Assembly (NCBI RefSeq): GCF_029867415.1
Contig: NW_026705391.1
Span: 62,001 to 126,000 of the forward strand
DNA from: Vicia villosa
Lineage: Eukaryota; Streptophyta; Magnoliopsida; Fabales; Fabaceae
Reading direction: 5' to 3'
DNA length: 64,000 nt
Below, piece after piece: positions 32,771 through 45,490 of the stretch. The number at the start of each line of letters is the position of its first letter. The first letter of the stretch is position 1. Below the pieces are notes generated by a model. The model was not told the DNA's origin. It saw only the letters and a list, made by a program, of their open reading frames with translations, and made no database searches. Both the position numbers and the translations under genes were made by a program.

Positions 32771-33420
32771 GATTATCTCTGAACTATCTCTGGAGAATAC
32801 CCAGAACTAAGTATCAGAACTAAATCATTGTCTTGATTATCTCTGAACTATCTTTGGAGAATACCCGGAACTAAGTATAAGAACTAAATCTCTGTCTTGA
32901 TTATCTCTAAACTATCTCTGGAAGATATCCAAAATTAAGTGTCAGAACTAAATCTCTGCCTTGATCATCTCTGAACTATCTCTGGAAGATATCCAAAATT
33001 AAGTATCAGAACTAAATCTCTGTCTTGATTATCTTTGAAATATCTCTGGAAGATATCCAAAATTAAGTATCAGAACTAAATCTCTGCCTTGATCATCTCT
33101 GAACTATCTCTGGAAGATATCCAAAATTAAGTATCAGAACTAAATCTCTATCTTGATTATCTCTGAACTATCTCTGGAAGATATCCAAAATTAAGTGTCA
33201 GAACTAAATCTCTACCTTGATTATTTCTAAACTATCTCTGAAAGATATCCAAAATTAAGTAACAGAACTAAATCTCTGTCTTGATTATCTCTGAACTATC
33301 TCTGGAAGATATCCAAAATTAAGTCTCAGAACTAAATCTTTGTCTTGATTATTTCTGAACCATCTCTTGAAGACATCCAAAATTAAGTATCAGAACTAAA
33401 TCTCCATCTAGAATGAGTGT
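32771..33420. repeat. 64-bp tandem repeat array (element B)
   Basis: About ten units with a 64-bp period; for example GATTATCTCT at 32771, 32835 and 32899. The consensus includes TGAACTATCTCTGGAAGATA and AGTATCAGAACTAAATCTCT. This array is not present at the corresponding place in element A. Confidence 0.88.
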
Positions 33421-35640
33421 CAGAATTAAATCTCTAACTTGATTATCTCTGCACTATATCTAGAAGATAATGTTTATTTGATTGTAGAAATAGACTGAAA
33501 AAGAAACACTAGTTTTATGCAATGTCGTAGTGCATGTATTGTAATTTTTTTTGAAATGAATGAGAGTGTTATGCATATGCCATGGGGTACATGATGTATG
33601 AATGCATGAACATGATTTGTCCTTCCTGGAGTATATTAGTATTTTTCTTGATTGAGAAAATAAATCTCTATATCATTGTGATTTTGATGTCTGATCTTGT
33701 TTTGAAGATGCTCAGTTGGGGATTTATGATTTCTGCTTGGGGATGAGAGCCATTTGAATGATTGATCTTGATGTACCCTGACTGGGGCTAAGAGAGATGA
33801 ATAACCTTGTTTGGAGAAGAGAAAAGAGTTTGGGAATCGGCAGTGTCGAAGATGTAAAACTCCGTGAGGAACTAAGTCTTTGTTGGGACGAGAACATTTG
33901 AAGGTATCTTCTTAATGATTGCTCTGTGGGGATATGATCCCTGTGAAACCGGCTTTGTGGGAAGATATGGATGTCTTGAACGTTGCCCCCAGTGATTATA
34001 TCACTTGCCATTCCTGGACTCGTATTGATTGGAACACACCAATGAGTATTGATCGAAGTATTGAACATGCCTTGCATAGCTTTGCCCCAGCTATTAGGGA
34101 ATTTGAAGAGATTCGCCTCGCGAGGACCTTATGAGATGTGTACTATGGGTGACATGCCCCTAGTACTTAGTATGATGCCCCTGAAGGATCGGGAAGTAGC
34201 TTCAGACCCACTTGGGTGCATGCCCTTGATTGTTTGACGTTTCTGAGTGATTCTCTGAATCTTGACCTGATTGCCTCAGATTGACTAGTCGAAGCATGTC
34301 ATACCCCTTGTATTTATTGACTTCTAATCAACTGAGTCAGTTATAAGAGATGTTGCTGCTGAAGTGTTTTTGTATGTCGGGATAACTGTTAGTCATCAGT
34401 CGTACCCTGTGCAGATTCTTCCTGTTGCAAACATTTGAAATTATGGAACATAATATGTTTAATAATGAATTCATGAGATGTAATGCATATGTCTGTCTTG
34501 ATTTTTTGAAAGCATTAAAACAGAAGATGTAAAAAGCGCGATGTTTATAAAACGTGATGTTTGTAAAAGGAGATATCAACTCAGCTTTTATGGCAAACCT
34601 TAAGGAGTCAGGATACCTTTTTGGTGACAATATGCTTTCGAACTAACCATGCTTCAGTTAGGACTTTCAAGGGTGGTAACGTGTCTTGGTTTGCGGTTTA
34701 AGAAACAAAGGATATTGGCTCAAAAATTTATTTATACCCATCCCAATCTTCACGATGTTCTTCGATCCTATGCTCAGTTAACTCTGTGTTTAAGCCTTTA
34801 GCAAAACTTGAAGTTGTAACATTGATGTTTGATGATGGTTAAAGTATCAGAGGTTTATTTTGGACAGGCAGTCATCCTTTGTTGTAATACTTTCTTTTTG
34901 TCGAGGATTTGTAGTGGCCTCTTTTGAAACGTTTTATTTTGTCGAGGATTTTTAGCGACCTCTTTTTGACTTTGTTGTCCCTAACTTTTGCCTGAACTGT
35001 TTATTTTGAGATTACAATCAACGGGATATTTCGATTTTCGATAAGTCTCCTTCATAGGTTTTGACTTAATAGTTTTTTTCTTTCTGGTGGATCTTGATTG
35101 CATGGCTTTAATGGTTATGGGGATCCATCATTATTTGTGTAAACAATGGCTAGTATAATCGAGTTAACTGAATAACTACCCTGCCCAAGGTTATGATCAA
35201 GGGTTTTAAATTGCATATGAAAGAAAACTTCTACTCCTTAGGCTCAAAAGGGGTTGACGAGGGATTAACATCCTTATATCTCCACTGTTTAGGAATTGAA
35301 ACAATGCCTGTACATCGTCAGCATAGTCTGTTCGAAAGCATATTGTATGAGGTTGCGGTATCGTCTTCGTCATCCTCCCTCAAAAGGCTTACAGTTTAGC
35401 AGGAGTTGAATATCACAAAATAAAACAAAGTGAAACACAGTTTAAATGAGTGATAGCGAAATAATTTATTCAAGACAAACATATGCAATGCATTGATGAT
35501 GATTATTAAAACAGATAATGTCTATCATAAGTCGAATGTTTAAACAAACAAAATAGAAGTTGCGAATGAAAGTAAAGCTAATGAGCCAATAGTCCATCAT
35601 TCTAGACATTAATCAGCCTTGTCATGGTTAGGTATGGGAG
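33421..35640 (-). other. Element B 3' region, non-coding
   Basis: Homologous to about 28990-31030 of element A. I see no coding frame of note. The stretch 35160-35420 is strongly conserved with 30590-30850. Confidence 0.6.
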
Positions 35641-35725
35641 CAGTGATCACCATAGGGGTCTTAGGAGGATTGAACTCAATTTTACCAGCATCAATCATGT
35701 CTTGGATCTTGATCTTTAATGCCCA

Positions 35726-36439
35726 TCAGCTATTGGTATCGTGCCCGGGACTATCGGAGTGATATGCACACCTTGCATTGGGATTATAGCCGCGAGCGGA
35801 AGTACTAGGATTCTTGGAGGGATCCTTTAAAGTAATCAACTCTAACTTCATCAAGTATTGTAATGCCTGAGCTAGTGACATATTGATATTTGTGAACTGA
35901 CGCTTAGGTGCGTCTGGCTTGTGTCGTTGTTGTGGAACTAGTGTAGAGATCAGAATTGTCCCCACAGATTGGTTGCGTTCATTACGACCTTTCCGATTGT
36001 ACACAGCATTAGCCATATAAGGCTTCTCAAGTGAGTTGAAGTCAATGATCTTGTCATCAATGAGGTCTTGAATCTTGTGCTTCAATTGCCAACAATCCTC
36101 GGTATCATGACCAGGACTATTTGAATGATATGCACATCTCGCATGGTACTTATACCCAGGAGTGGGATTAGTAGGAAATGAATTTGGAGGTAATAGAGTT
36201 ATCAAGTTCTGATTGAGCAGTTGTTGCAGAACTTGAGACAGCGGCATGTGTAACAGAGTAAATGATCGCTTAGGTTTGAATATCCGATTATCTGAACTAC
36301 CTTGCTGCTTATGTTGACTCTTATCCTTCTTGATCAGAAGTGTCCTTAATTCTTCTTGCCCCTTGGCAAAGTTAAGGATCATCTCTTGGAACTTGTTGTT
36401 CTGAGCCTGAAGATTTTTGACTGATTGCTCGAGATCCAT
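35726..36439 (-). pseudogene. Element B gag remnant with duplicated zinc-knuckle region
   Basis: The start ATG is at 36439-36437 (MDLEQSVKNLQAQNNKFQ, a coiled-coil N-terminus shared with element A at 48003). The 237-residue frame jumps directly from this N-terminus to gag tail sequence, so the gag core is deleted. The tail motif RCAYHSNSPGHDTEDC, of the form C-x2-H-x5-H-x4-C followed by LKHKIQDLID, appears once intact and again near the end (RCAYHSDSPGHDTNS), where the last Cys is lost to a stop. The tail region is thus duplicated in tandem. No pol follows. Confidence 0.75.
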
Positions 36440-37595
36440 GATGCTGAAATAAACAGCGAGGAAGGATGAGAGACCCTATTGTAAGAAACCTGCTATGCGA
36501 TGTTATGAATTCAGATGCAATGTTTTCAAGGATCTTTAGGAATATAGTTAGCATGTTTTAGAAAATGATTTGGTCGCATCTTCGTTCGAAGAAATCTGAT
36601 TTTGGGATGTTCTTCTTTGGGAATCAAGCTCACCATATCGAGTGGGTCATCGCCTCTGATTCGGGATACTTCTGAATTTGAAGGTACATGGCTAGAGGAA
36701 AATAAATCTTCTTTCCCCTTGATAGGTACCGAGTCTCTGAATTGGAAGGTATGTGGCCAGAGGAAAATAAATCCTCTTACCCCTTGATAGGAATTTAGTC
36801 CTTAATAATTAGCACCTGAAATTGGGCGCCCTAAATTCCTAAGATCCTTGAAAGGGTTAGTTAACATGTGATGTTATGATGTCATGATGTCATGCGAAAT
36901 GCAATACGATAGGTAAAGCATTTGGTAATAAGGTCGAAATGTCCTACAAGCAGATCCTGCAAGGAAATATAAGGGTTAGTAGCACACACAAACAAGTCAC
37001 ACAAATGTCCTTAGTTTTAAAGGCTTGCATGGAGTTTGACTAGGTAACTACCCTTGCCCAAAGATACTTCTAAGGATAAGGATGATATCAGCAACGGGTT
37101 CTACCAAGTTACCCAGAATTGTCAGCCCTTCTAAAGCACCCTCGGACATGATACATTCGCATCATGCAATGATACTTTGGGAAAGAACCTATCTGAATTG
37201 TAGTATCGGGTAGCGACTAGGTTCTCAACATTTGTCAAGAGTAGTCCCCCTACTACTTCCTAAAGGCCAAGATGGGTTAAAGGTGACTAAAGGTCCTTGA
37301 GCTCCGGCGCACCCACATGCACATACATAGACCTCCCTCATTTGAGAAAGGTGTGCATATAGCTATGGAGTCCTAACTCAAGCGTGAAATTCATATTGAC
37401 TCATCTCCCACATATGTGAAAGAGGTCGCCATGACTATGCCACTCCTATCTCAAGTGTACTTGAATCCGGGTATAGGATTTGTCCTTCATTTATTTCCCG
37501 AAACAGCCCTGAAAAATAAAGCAAGCAAAGCAAACAATAGAAAACATTTAAGTGATCCTAAACTTTTAAAGTAACCCCTCTTTTATTCGAAAAAT
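36440..37595 (-). other. Element B leader
   Basis: Non-coding segment between gag and the primer binding site. It is clearly homologous to element A's leader at 48004-49138 (for example, both contain CCCTCGGACATGAT and CCAAGATGGGTTAAAGG). Confidence 0.65.
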
Positions 37596-37612
37596 CCCCA
37601 ATAGAGTCGCCA
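37596..37612 (-). other. Element B primer binding site
   Basis: The minus strand reads TGGCGACTCTATTGGGG. It differs from the Ogre-1 site at two positions and lies 4 bases from the LTR end. Confidence 0.82.
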
Positions 37613-38694
37613 GTTCTGTAATACGGTGAACTGAATTTATAGAAATGTCACGGTAAGCAAGAGTCGCCACCGACTTTTATTTTATCCAATTTATAGAAAG
37701 GCTAAAAGAACAGAAAAAGACCTTTTAAGAGATTTTGAGTTCGGGGGGTAGGTTATACAAAAGGAAGGTGTAAAGCACCCTTTGTATCCATGGGCTCTTA
37801 ATTGCTTAGCTCACTTTGTTTTCAAAATGTTTGAATTGTTTGAAAAGTGGGGTGTGAATAGAAATTTGAATAAGAACTTTAGCTTGTAAATAAGCGTAGT
37901 CTTTTTGAATTTGATTTTGAAAATAAGTGGGAAAATATTTTTGATTTGAATTTGAATTTGAAAAAGCGCAAGCAATTAAAAGCAATTACCCTAAAATTAT
38001 AGAAATGTTCTTTTAGCTTTTCAGAGGAAAGGGCTATCCATACCATAAAGAGGGAGGTAGTCATTTCATTGGATTCTGAAGGGTCATCGAGTTATCGTTC
38101 GCCATAAGACTGCCCCTGCCATAAAGAGGGCAGGTAGTCTAAGGGAAGGATATAATAGTCATTTAATCTTTTAGGCAACAGGCGAGGACACCTTAGCAAT
38201 GGGGACAATCATCGTTTATAAGGCAACCTCGAGGGACAAAATTGATGATGAATGAACTGAGGGCAACATTTGGTTTAGGTATCCTCGGAACCGAGGGACT
38301 TGACTATTTTTACTATAATTAGAGGCAACAAGCAACAGTAATAAGGCAACAAGAGGGATTACCCTAAAGGTGTGTGTGTGTGGCATAATCACGTGATTAA
38401 ATTCAGATATATTATCTTGTAATTTAGTGAGCTATGTCCATTTTAATAATCTTGCCACTCCCTAGGATTACTAACCATAGCAGAAAAATAAAACAGTTTA
38501 ATGGTCCTACGCTATTACAATAAACACCTGTATGCAGGAAAATTAAAGGCAGAAAAATAAAGGCGGAAAATAAAGCCTTATGGCCACAGCAATACAACCT
38601 GAATGCAGTTACATAATTGGTAAAAAATTGCGGGGAAAAATAAAGGAGAATATTCTAAGCAAGCAATACAGCCAGTGAGCAGTTACATGATTTA

Positions 38695-40184
38695 TGTAGA
38701 TGTTTTGATTGGCTGCATTTTGTGGTAAAACATTCATGTGTATTCTGTTGTCTTGACTAAGGTCATGACATGTGGTGTGTAGTGTTAAAGGTTATGCAGG
38801 TTCTGGTTGTGTAAGCTAATACATGCTGTGAGTTGGATGTCATGCTCGACGTCATGACATCAGTGTTTGACAGCAGTAGCTGCTACATTTTCTATTCTAT
38901 TTCTATTATGTTTCCTTATTTATCTCAGTCTTTATTTTGGGAAACTAAAGATTGTGCTGATTGTACATCAGTAATAGAACAAATCATAGGCTGTCTTTTT
39001 GGCACCCTGATATGTGAGAAGCTGAGAATTGAAGTGAAGAATACTGTTTGCTGTGATTTATGCAGAACATGGAATGTCACGACATGCTCTGTGACATCAG
39101 TATTTGACAGCAGTTACTGTTATATTTAACTGTCACGCGCCTGCTGAGCTGGAATATAAAGATTCAGTTTTGGTTTTAAAAGATGCAGAATATTCTTTTG
39201 AATATTATGCAATCCTATGTGGCAGGTTTAAAGGTCAAGAGAATCAAGATTAGAATATTGGAGAATTATGCAGTTTCCAATTATGAAGATAAATTAGGAA
39301 ACTTATGATTGAAGACCTTGTTTTTAGCAGAAAGTTTTCTGTGATTTGTAACAGCAAATAATGTTGTGATTGTAAGCCCAAGTCCAGTTGGGAATAGGTT
39401 ATAAATAGGAAACTTTGTAACCTAGTTTATGGAGCTAGCCGGCGTTTAGAAAGATGTAACTATTAGGGTTAGTTGTGTAGGTGAACCTCCCGGTTTGTGG
39501 GAAGGTCACTGATTTGTGCCTCGAAGCCTGTAGGTAAGAGGTTTGTTTTATTCACTCAGAAGTTGTAAAGCAATGAGTGGAGTTGTGTGCTTGGAGGAAG
39601 CTTTGAAGCAACTCTAAGATATGTTTATTTGTGTGCTTTGAATGTTGGTAATTAAGCCGTCGATGCAGTGGCTGAGTTGTTGACTGCTAGACATCATTGG
39701 TATGATTGGGAGTGGAATGGAGATATTCCATATCTAGGGAGAACCTAGGTAGAAGGGTCATTGGGTAGTGATTAAGTGAGGAGTTGTAAACTGGGAGTTT
39801 AGCTCTGAATTGATACTGCTAATAGTGGACTTCATCCCTGGCTTGGTATGCCCCCAGAGTAGGTTGATTGAACCGAACTGGGTGAACAATTCTGTTGTGT
39901 TGTTTATGTTTCTGCATTGTTTATTTGTAAGTTCAGTTTGGATGTCATAACATCGTGCATGACATCAGTGTGTGATTTAATGACTGTGCTAACACAGAAT
40001 CTCTGCAAAGCAGATTTGTTTATGTTAACTGAACTGATATGTGATCCCAACACTTCCAGACTTCTGGATGTTAGAAGTAATAAGAAATTGGGGGATCTGT
40101 ATGTACTGCCTCAGCTAAGCTGATGACAGAAAAGATGTCGTGACATTGTGTATGACATTCTGAGTCTGTCTTACCAGAATTTCA
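38695..40184 (+). mobile_element. 5' LTR of the non-autonomous copia element
   Basis: Begins TGTAGATGTTTTG and ends CCAGAATTTCA. It contains four GACAT/GTCATG motif pairs at 12-bp spacing. Confidence 0.9.
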
Positions 40185-40186
40185 AT

Positions 40187-40200
40187 TGGTATCAGAGCAG
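40187..40200 (+). other. Primer binding site, initiator tRNA-Met type
   Basis: TGGTATCAGAGCAG begins 2 bases after the LTR. This is the standard Ty1/copia site complementary to initiator tRNA-Met. Confidence 0.92.
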
Positions 40201-43118
40201 GCATCCTGTCTGTTTCTGGATGAGATCCATGGGAGATACTTTCTGGTTGTTGGAGGTAGTTGATTGTTTGAACATTCATGTTCATATTGAATGGTCCCTA
40301 GAAGTGGAGGATGGACCTATGTGTGGAAGACTGGACCAAACTGACCATAACAGGTGTATTCTCTTGGCAAGGGAAGATGGTGTTACTGATATCCAAATGA
40401 TTCATGCGGGAGTGAAGAATTTGGGGCGTTTTATTCAGCATATAGCAGGGTACAGAGAAGAAGATTGTCAAAACCTTCATGCGGGAGTGAAGTTAATGAT
40501 AAGGTATTCTTTGTGCTTATCTGTCTCTTTCTGGTCAGAATATTGGTTAGGTCTTGTTGTGTTGCTTGAAGAAGAAGCAAGCATATCGTTGGATTGTTCA
40601 GCTGCAATTCTTGGATGTCATGCTTACAACTGGTTCTGGGAGTAAGCATTGTGTAATCTCTGTTGATATATGGCTATTTTCTGCTGCATAGCATCTGATG
40701 CATAATCCTATCTTTGAAAGAAGATCTCTAGGGTTATATGGTTTTCAACAGAATTTCTAGCAGATTGTTCTCAACTTTAGTACAAGTGTCAAAGATACTT
40801 GAGATCTTTTCTCAAGTCCACTCATAAAGGCATGGTTATTGAGGTTGAAGAGGTTCAAATGATCAGCGTTCCTCATATTCATCTGCAAAGTTGTTTGATG
40901 ATCTTCAAGATTGTCAAGAATTGTGTGTTCCAAGAAGAAGGAACTGATGGCATACTGGTTTGCAGCTACCAGTTGAAGAACAGATGTTCTGGTGCTGAAC
41001 TTATGTAGTGTGAGTACATTTGTTTGGAACCTACTCCTGATCTGGAAGAGGAGACATCTGCTTTTTGTGTTGATTGGTCAGAATACAATCAATTGAACCT
41101 TCCATCCCAAATGTTAGTTTATTTCAGGCATAAGCTTATGGGAGTTGGAAGAAGAGCTCAGTGTAAGTGAAAGGATTCATTCAGGTTTTCTTTTCAAGAC
41201 CTCTATGAAAATCCAAAGATGAGCTTGTATCTGGTATGTCCTTTTGATCAAAGGAACCAGATGTGTGAATTGTTTTCTTAACCATAGAACAGTTAGTGTT
41301 GAAAACTGAATACTGTGTATCGTGCATAGTGAAATATGGTTTTGAATATTGTGTGATGATTCAAGGGAGTCAGATTACTGTGTGGAATCTGAGGTATTTT
41401 CAGGAGTTATGTCATAAGTGAATCTGTTCCAGAAACCTTGTTGAGATATGGCATATATTATCCCTTAATCATGAATGATGTGTAGCTGACTGATGCAAAG
41501 GTTATTGTTTTAGGCCTGAGGTTTATTGAGGATAAATTTTAGTTGTTTTCCGCTGCATGGTATCTCTGTTAACCATGGTTTATGTAAGTATAGTATCCTC
41601 AACTGGTGTATGAAGTATGTATAGGTATAACTCATGGAGTTAGTTGCCTCTAGTAGGGATGTTGTATAATGAGACTTTTATGTACAATGCATGGATAAGC
41701 TGTGTGGAGTTTCCATGATTGCTTGTTTGAGGGGGAGATTTGGTTAACCTCCCCACGTCTGATTCAGCCTTGTGTTTAGTTGGCTACTGAACGGTGTCAC
41801 ATGGGTTCTGGTTGTTGTGAGACACATTTGTAAGGAAAGATTCATCTCTCTCTTTCCTAAGGGTGAATCTAACTGGGAAAGGATTTAAGATCAATTGTTA
41901 TTTGTGCAAAGTACAAGTATTTAATTGATTATCCTTGGAAGTTCAAGATAACTGATGTTCTTAAAGATGTTGGAACATCTCTTCTTCAAGACCATGTACA
42001 GGAAGGATAGTGCAATTGTTTTAAGATCTATCTCTTTGGTGGCAGCAGAAGCATATGATCACTGAAAAAGGTTTCCTGGCAAGAAACATGTTCAGCTTTG
42101 GAGTGCACAAGAAGAAGAAGACATCATAATCTTGATGGTGGTTACTTGGATCAGTTTATTTCTGATCTAGGTAAGGAAGTGCATTGGCTAATGCATACTG
42201 TGAAGTCAAGAACAAGTGGCAGTATTCTTGACATCATGGAAATAGCTTTGCTCAAGGAAGTGGCATCCTTGGTACAGCTAGAGGATTAGTCTCTAACTAG
42301 TCCTTCTGATGACTCATGCATCAGAGTGTCTGATGTTGTTGGAAAAGAAGCAGAGTATTCATAAAAGTGTGAGCTTGGATGACATAACTGCATAACTGCA
42401 GGATGGAGGTTGCGTACTCAAACTTGGTTTCACAATCAGGTCTATGAGAGCATTGAACTCTGGTTCTGTAAAGGGAGGAAGTTCTTTCAAGTGGCAGAAG
42501 AAGGAGCTGAATTCAACAGCTAGATGTTAAAACACAATGTGTTGACATTTGGTTCATCTCAGAAGTGGGTTCGAAGGATCATGATAATCAACATATGGCA
42601 GCTGATTATTCTTGAGGATAGTCTTAGACAAATTACTTTTGGGCAAAAGAGTAATAAGTTGAAGACAAAAAGGAGGTGTTTTCTATTCACCTCTTGGAGC
42701 TTGTGGTAGAAGTTATGAGCTATCTATGAAAGAGTGCATCTTGTAATATAGATCTCCCATTGTGGGTGACTTATTGTATTCTAATCAAGCTGGTGGCGAA
42801 GTGGTATCTAAAGATTATCAGATGGTGTTTTTTTTGTGTGTCGTGGTCATGTCATGCAGAGTAACTTTTAAGGGGGAGCTGTACGTTGCTTTGGCAATAT
42901 TTATGGCCAAACAGGGGGAGAAGAGATTGTCACCCCAAATCATATTGAACAAGTTGTTTTTGTTCATGTTATGCGATAGTGTAGCTTGTGGAACTTATTC
43001 AGCAGGTCTGATGTTTTGATGTGCTTTAGCAATTCTGCATAACTGGTAGTTTGCTAGTTGTTTTTGTGCTGCTGTGGTGACAGAATGTTTTAGCCAAAAA
43101 TTTGCCAAAGGGGGAGAT
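40201..43118 (+). other. Interior of the non-autonomous copia element
   Basis: About 2.9 kb without recognisable coding sequence. It ends in the purine tract AAAGGGGGAGA (43108-43117). An additional AAGGGGGAG-like tract lies near 42870 and another near 42910. Confidence 0.75.
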
Positions 43119-44608
43119 TGTAGATGTTTTGATTGGCTGCATTTTATGGTAAAACATTCATGTGTATTCTGTTGTCTTGACTAAGGTCATGACATGTGGT
43201 GTGTAGTGTTAAAGGTTATGCAGGTTCTGGTTGTGTAAGCTAATACATGCTGTGAGTTGGATGTCATGCTCGACGTCATGACATCAGTGTTTGACAGCAG
43301 TAGCTGCTACATTTTCTATTCTATTTCTATTATGTTTCCTTATTTATCTCAGTCTTTATTTTGGGAAACTAAAGATTGTGCTGATTGTACATCAGTAATA
43401 GAACAAATCATAGGCTGTCTTTTTGGCACCCTGATATGTGAGAAGCTGAGAATTGAAGTGAAGAATACTGTTTGCTGTGATTTATGCAGAACATGGAATG
43501 TCACGACATGCTCTGTGACATCAGTATTTGACAGCAGTTACTGTTATATTTAGCTGTCACGCGCCTGCTGAGCTGGAATATAAAGATTCAGTTTTGGTTT
43601 TAAAAGATGCAGAATATTCTTTTGAATATTATGCAATCCTATGTGGCAGGTTTAAAGGTCAAGAGAATCAAGATTAGAATATTGGAGAATTATGCAGTTT
43701 CCAATTATGAAGATAAATTAGGAAACTTATGATTGAAGACCTTGTTTTTAGCAGAAAGTTTTCTGTGATTTGTAACAGCAAATAATGTTGTGATTGTAAG
43801 CCCAAGTCCAGTTGGGAATAGGTTATAAATAGGAAACTTTGTAACCTAGTTTATGGAGCTAGCCGGCGTTTAGAAAGATGTAACTATTAGGGTTAGCTGT
43901 GTAGGTGAACCTCCCGGTTTGTGGGAAGGTCACTGATTTGTGCCTCGAAGCCTGTAGGTAAGAGGTTTGTTTTATTCACTCAGAAGTTGTAAAGCAATGA
44001 GTGGAGTTGTGTGCTTGGAGGAAGCTTTGAAGCAACTCTAAGATATGTTTATTTGTGTGCTTTGAATGTTGGTAATTAAGCCGTCGATGCAGTGGCTGAG
44101 TTGTTGACTGCTAGACATCATTGGTATGATTGGGAGTGGAATGGAGATATTCCATATCTAGGGAGAACCTAGGTAGAAGGGTCATTGGGTAGTGATTAAG
44201 TGAGGAGTTGTAAACTGGGAGTTTAGCTCTGAATTGATACTGCTAATAGTGGACTTCATCCCTGGCTTGGTATGCCCCCAGAGTAGGTTGATTGAACCGA
44301 ACTGGGTGAACAATTCTGTTGTGTTGTTTATGTTTCTGCATTGTTTATTTGTAAGTTCAGTTTGGATGTCATAACATCGTGCATGACATCAGTGTGTGAT
44401 TTAATGACTGTGCTAACACAGAATCTCTGCAAAGCAGATTTGTTTATGTTAACTGAACTGATATGTGATCCCAACACTTCCAGACTTCTGGATGTTAGAA
44501 GTAATAAGAAATTGGGGGATCTGTATGTACTGCCTCAGCTAAGCTGATGACAGAAAAGATGTCGTGACATTGTGTATGACATTCTGAGTCTGTCTTACCA
44601 GAATTTCA
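43119..44608 (+). mobile_element. 3' LTR of the non-autonomous copia element
   Basis: Same length as the 5' LTR. Differences seen by eye include G/A near 38734, A/G near 39129 and T/C near 39474 (5' LTR coordinates). Confidence 0.9.
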
Positions 44609-45229
44609 ATTTATAATAGCAAGCAATAGTATTGAGGCAAATAGGAGGATAAATAATAAAACCAAAATTAATAAAGAAAAATTAAAATAAAGGCACACGA
44701 CAATGATAGAGTGTGAGATGAGAGGAGAAATTCGCAAATTAAGTTAGAAAAATCAGGGTTAACAAACCTAATGGCACACCTAAACCTTTAAGGTTGATGG
44801 CTAAAAAACCTAATGATATTAAATTAATTATTACTGTAAAAAAACCTAACCATAAACCTACAAGGTTAATTTAAGAAAACTTACTGTGACCTAAAAAGGT
44901 TTGTGAGGTTTGGAAATCGTGTTAATGGGCAACACCTACATGGGGTTACCTAGGGTTCGTGAGGCCAAAAAACCTAAAATTAAATATATGTTATAAAACC
45001 TAATTAATTTAATCGAAACCCTAATTTTCTAATTAATTAATTAATTAATCTAACTGTCCTAATTATTCTATTAATTAAACAACTAACTACCCTAAAATTT
45101 TTAATTAATTTAATACTCTAGAAAAGCTAATCTAAAAAGGAGTTTAATGTTAAAAAAAAGAAATTAAAATAAAAAAGAAAAGAAAAAGCCAAAAGAAAGA
45201 AAGGAAAAAAAACAAAATAAATAAATAAA

Positions 45230-45312
45230 CAAACCAGGATTTGAATCCGGTGTGGATGATCTGTGAGGATTCATGATAGACTGCGCTTTTCGAGCCATTG
45301 GATCAAGCGCTG
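45230..45312 (-). other. tRNA-like module 1 in element B LTR
   Basis: The minus strand has ATGGCTCGAAAAG (45297-45285), resembling an A box, and GGATTCAAATCCTGG (45250-45236), a B-box-like T arm. Confidence 0.48.
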
Positions 45313-45419
45313 TGGAAATCTGATGGTTCACAGGTGAAGCTGCATCATGGTCGTGCGTGGGGAGAGAGCATTGGATCTAGGAACACCTAAGAACACACAA
45401 ATGCACAAAAATATTTGTA

Positions 45420-45490
45420 AGGGAGTAGGGTTTGAACCCCTGTCTTGAAGATGAAGAGTCTCCTTGTATGGCCAGTTGTGCTGCGCTGTT
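45420..45490 (-). other. tRNA-like module 2 in element B LTR
   Basis: The minus strand has CTGGCCATACAAGG (45474-45461) and GGGTTCAAACCC (45438-45427) with an AGGG...CCCT stem. It is weaker than the element A module. Confidence 0.45.

Larger units (their letters stand above)
38695..44608 (+). mobile_element. Non-autonomous Ty1/copia-type element, recent insertion
   Basis: It has two 1490-bp LTRs (38695-40184 and 43119-44608), a tRNA-Met type primer binding site and a purine tract. A perfect 5-bp target duplication ATTTA (38690-38694 and 44609-44613) flanks it. I count only about three differences between the LTRs. The 2.9-kb interior has no gag or pol and no ORF with a recognisable domain; the longest frame (40148-40645) starts within the LTR and has no recognised motif. 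It fits a large non-autonomous derivative. Confidence 0.9.

Noticed and set aside
40148..40645. ORF of 165 residues as gag of the copia element
   Set aside because: It starts inside the LTR and shows none of the copia gag motifs; not supported as a gene.
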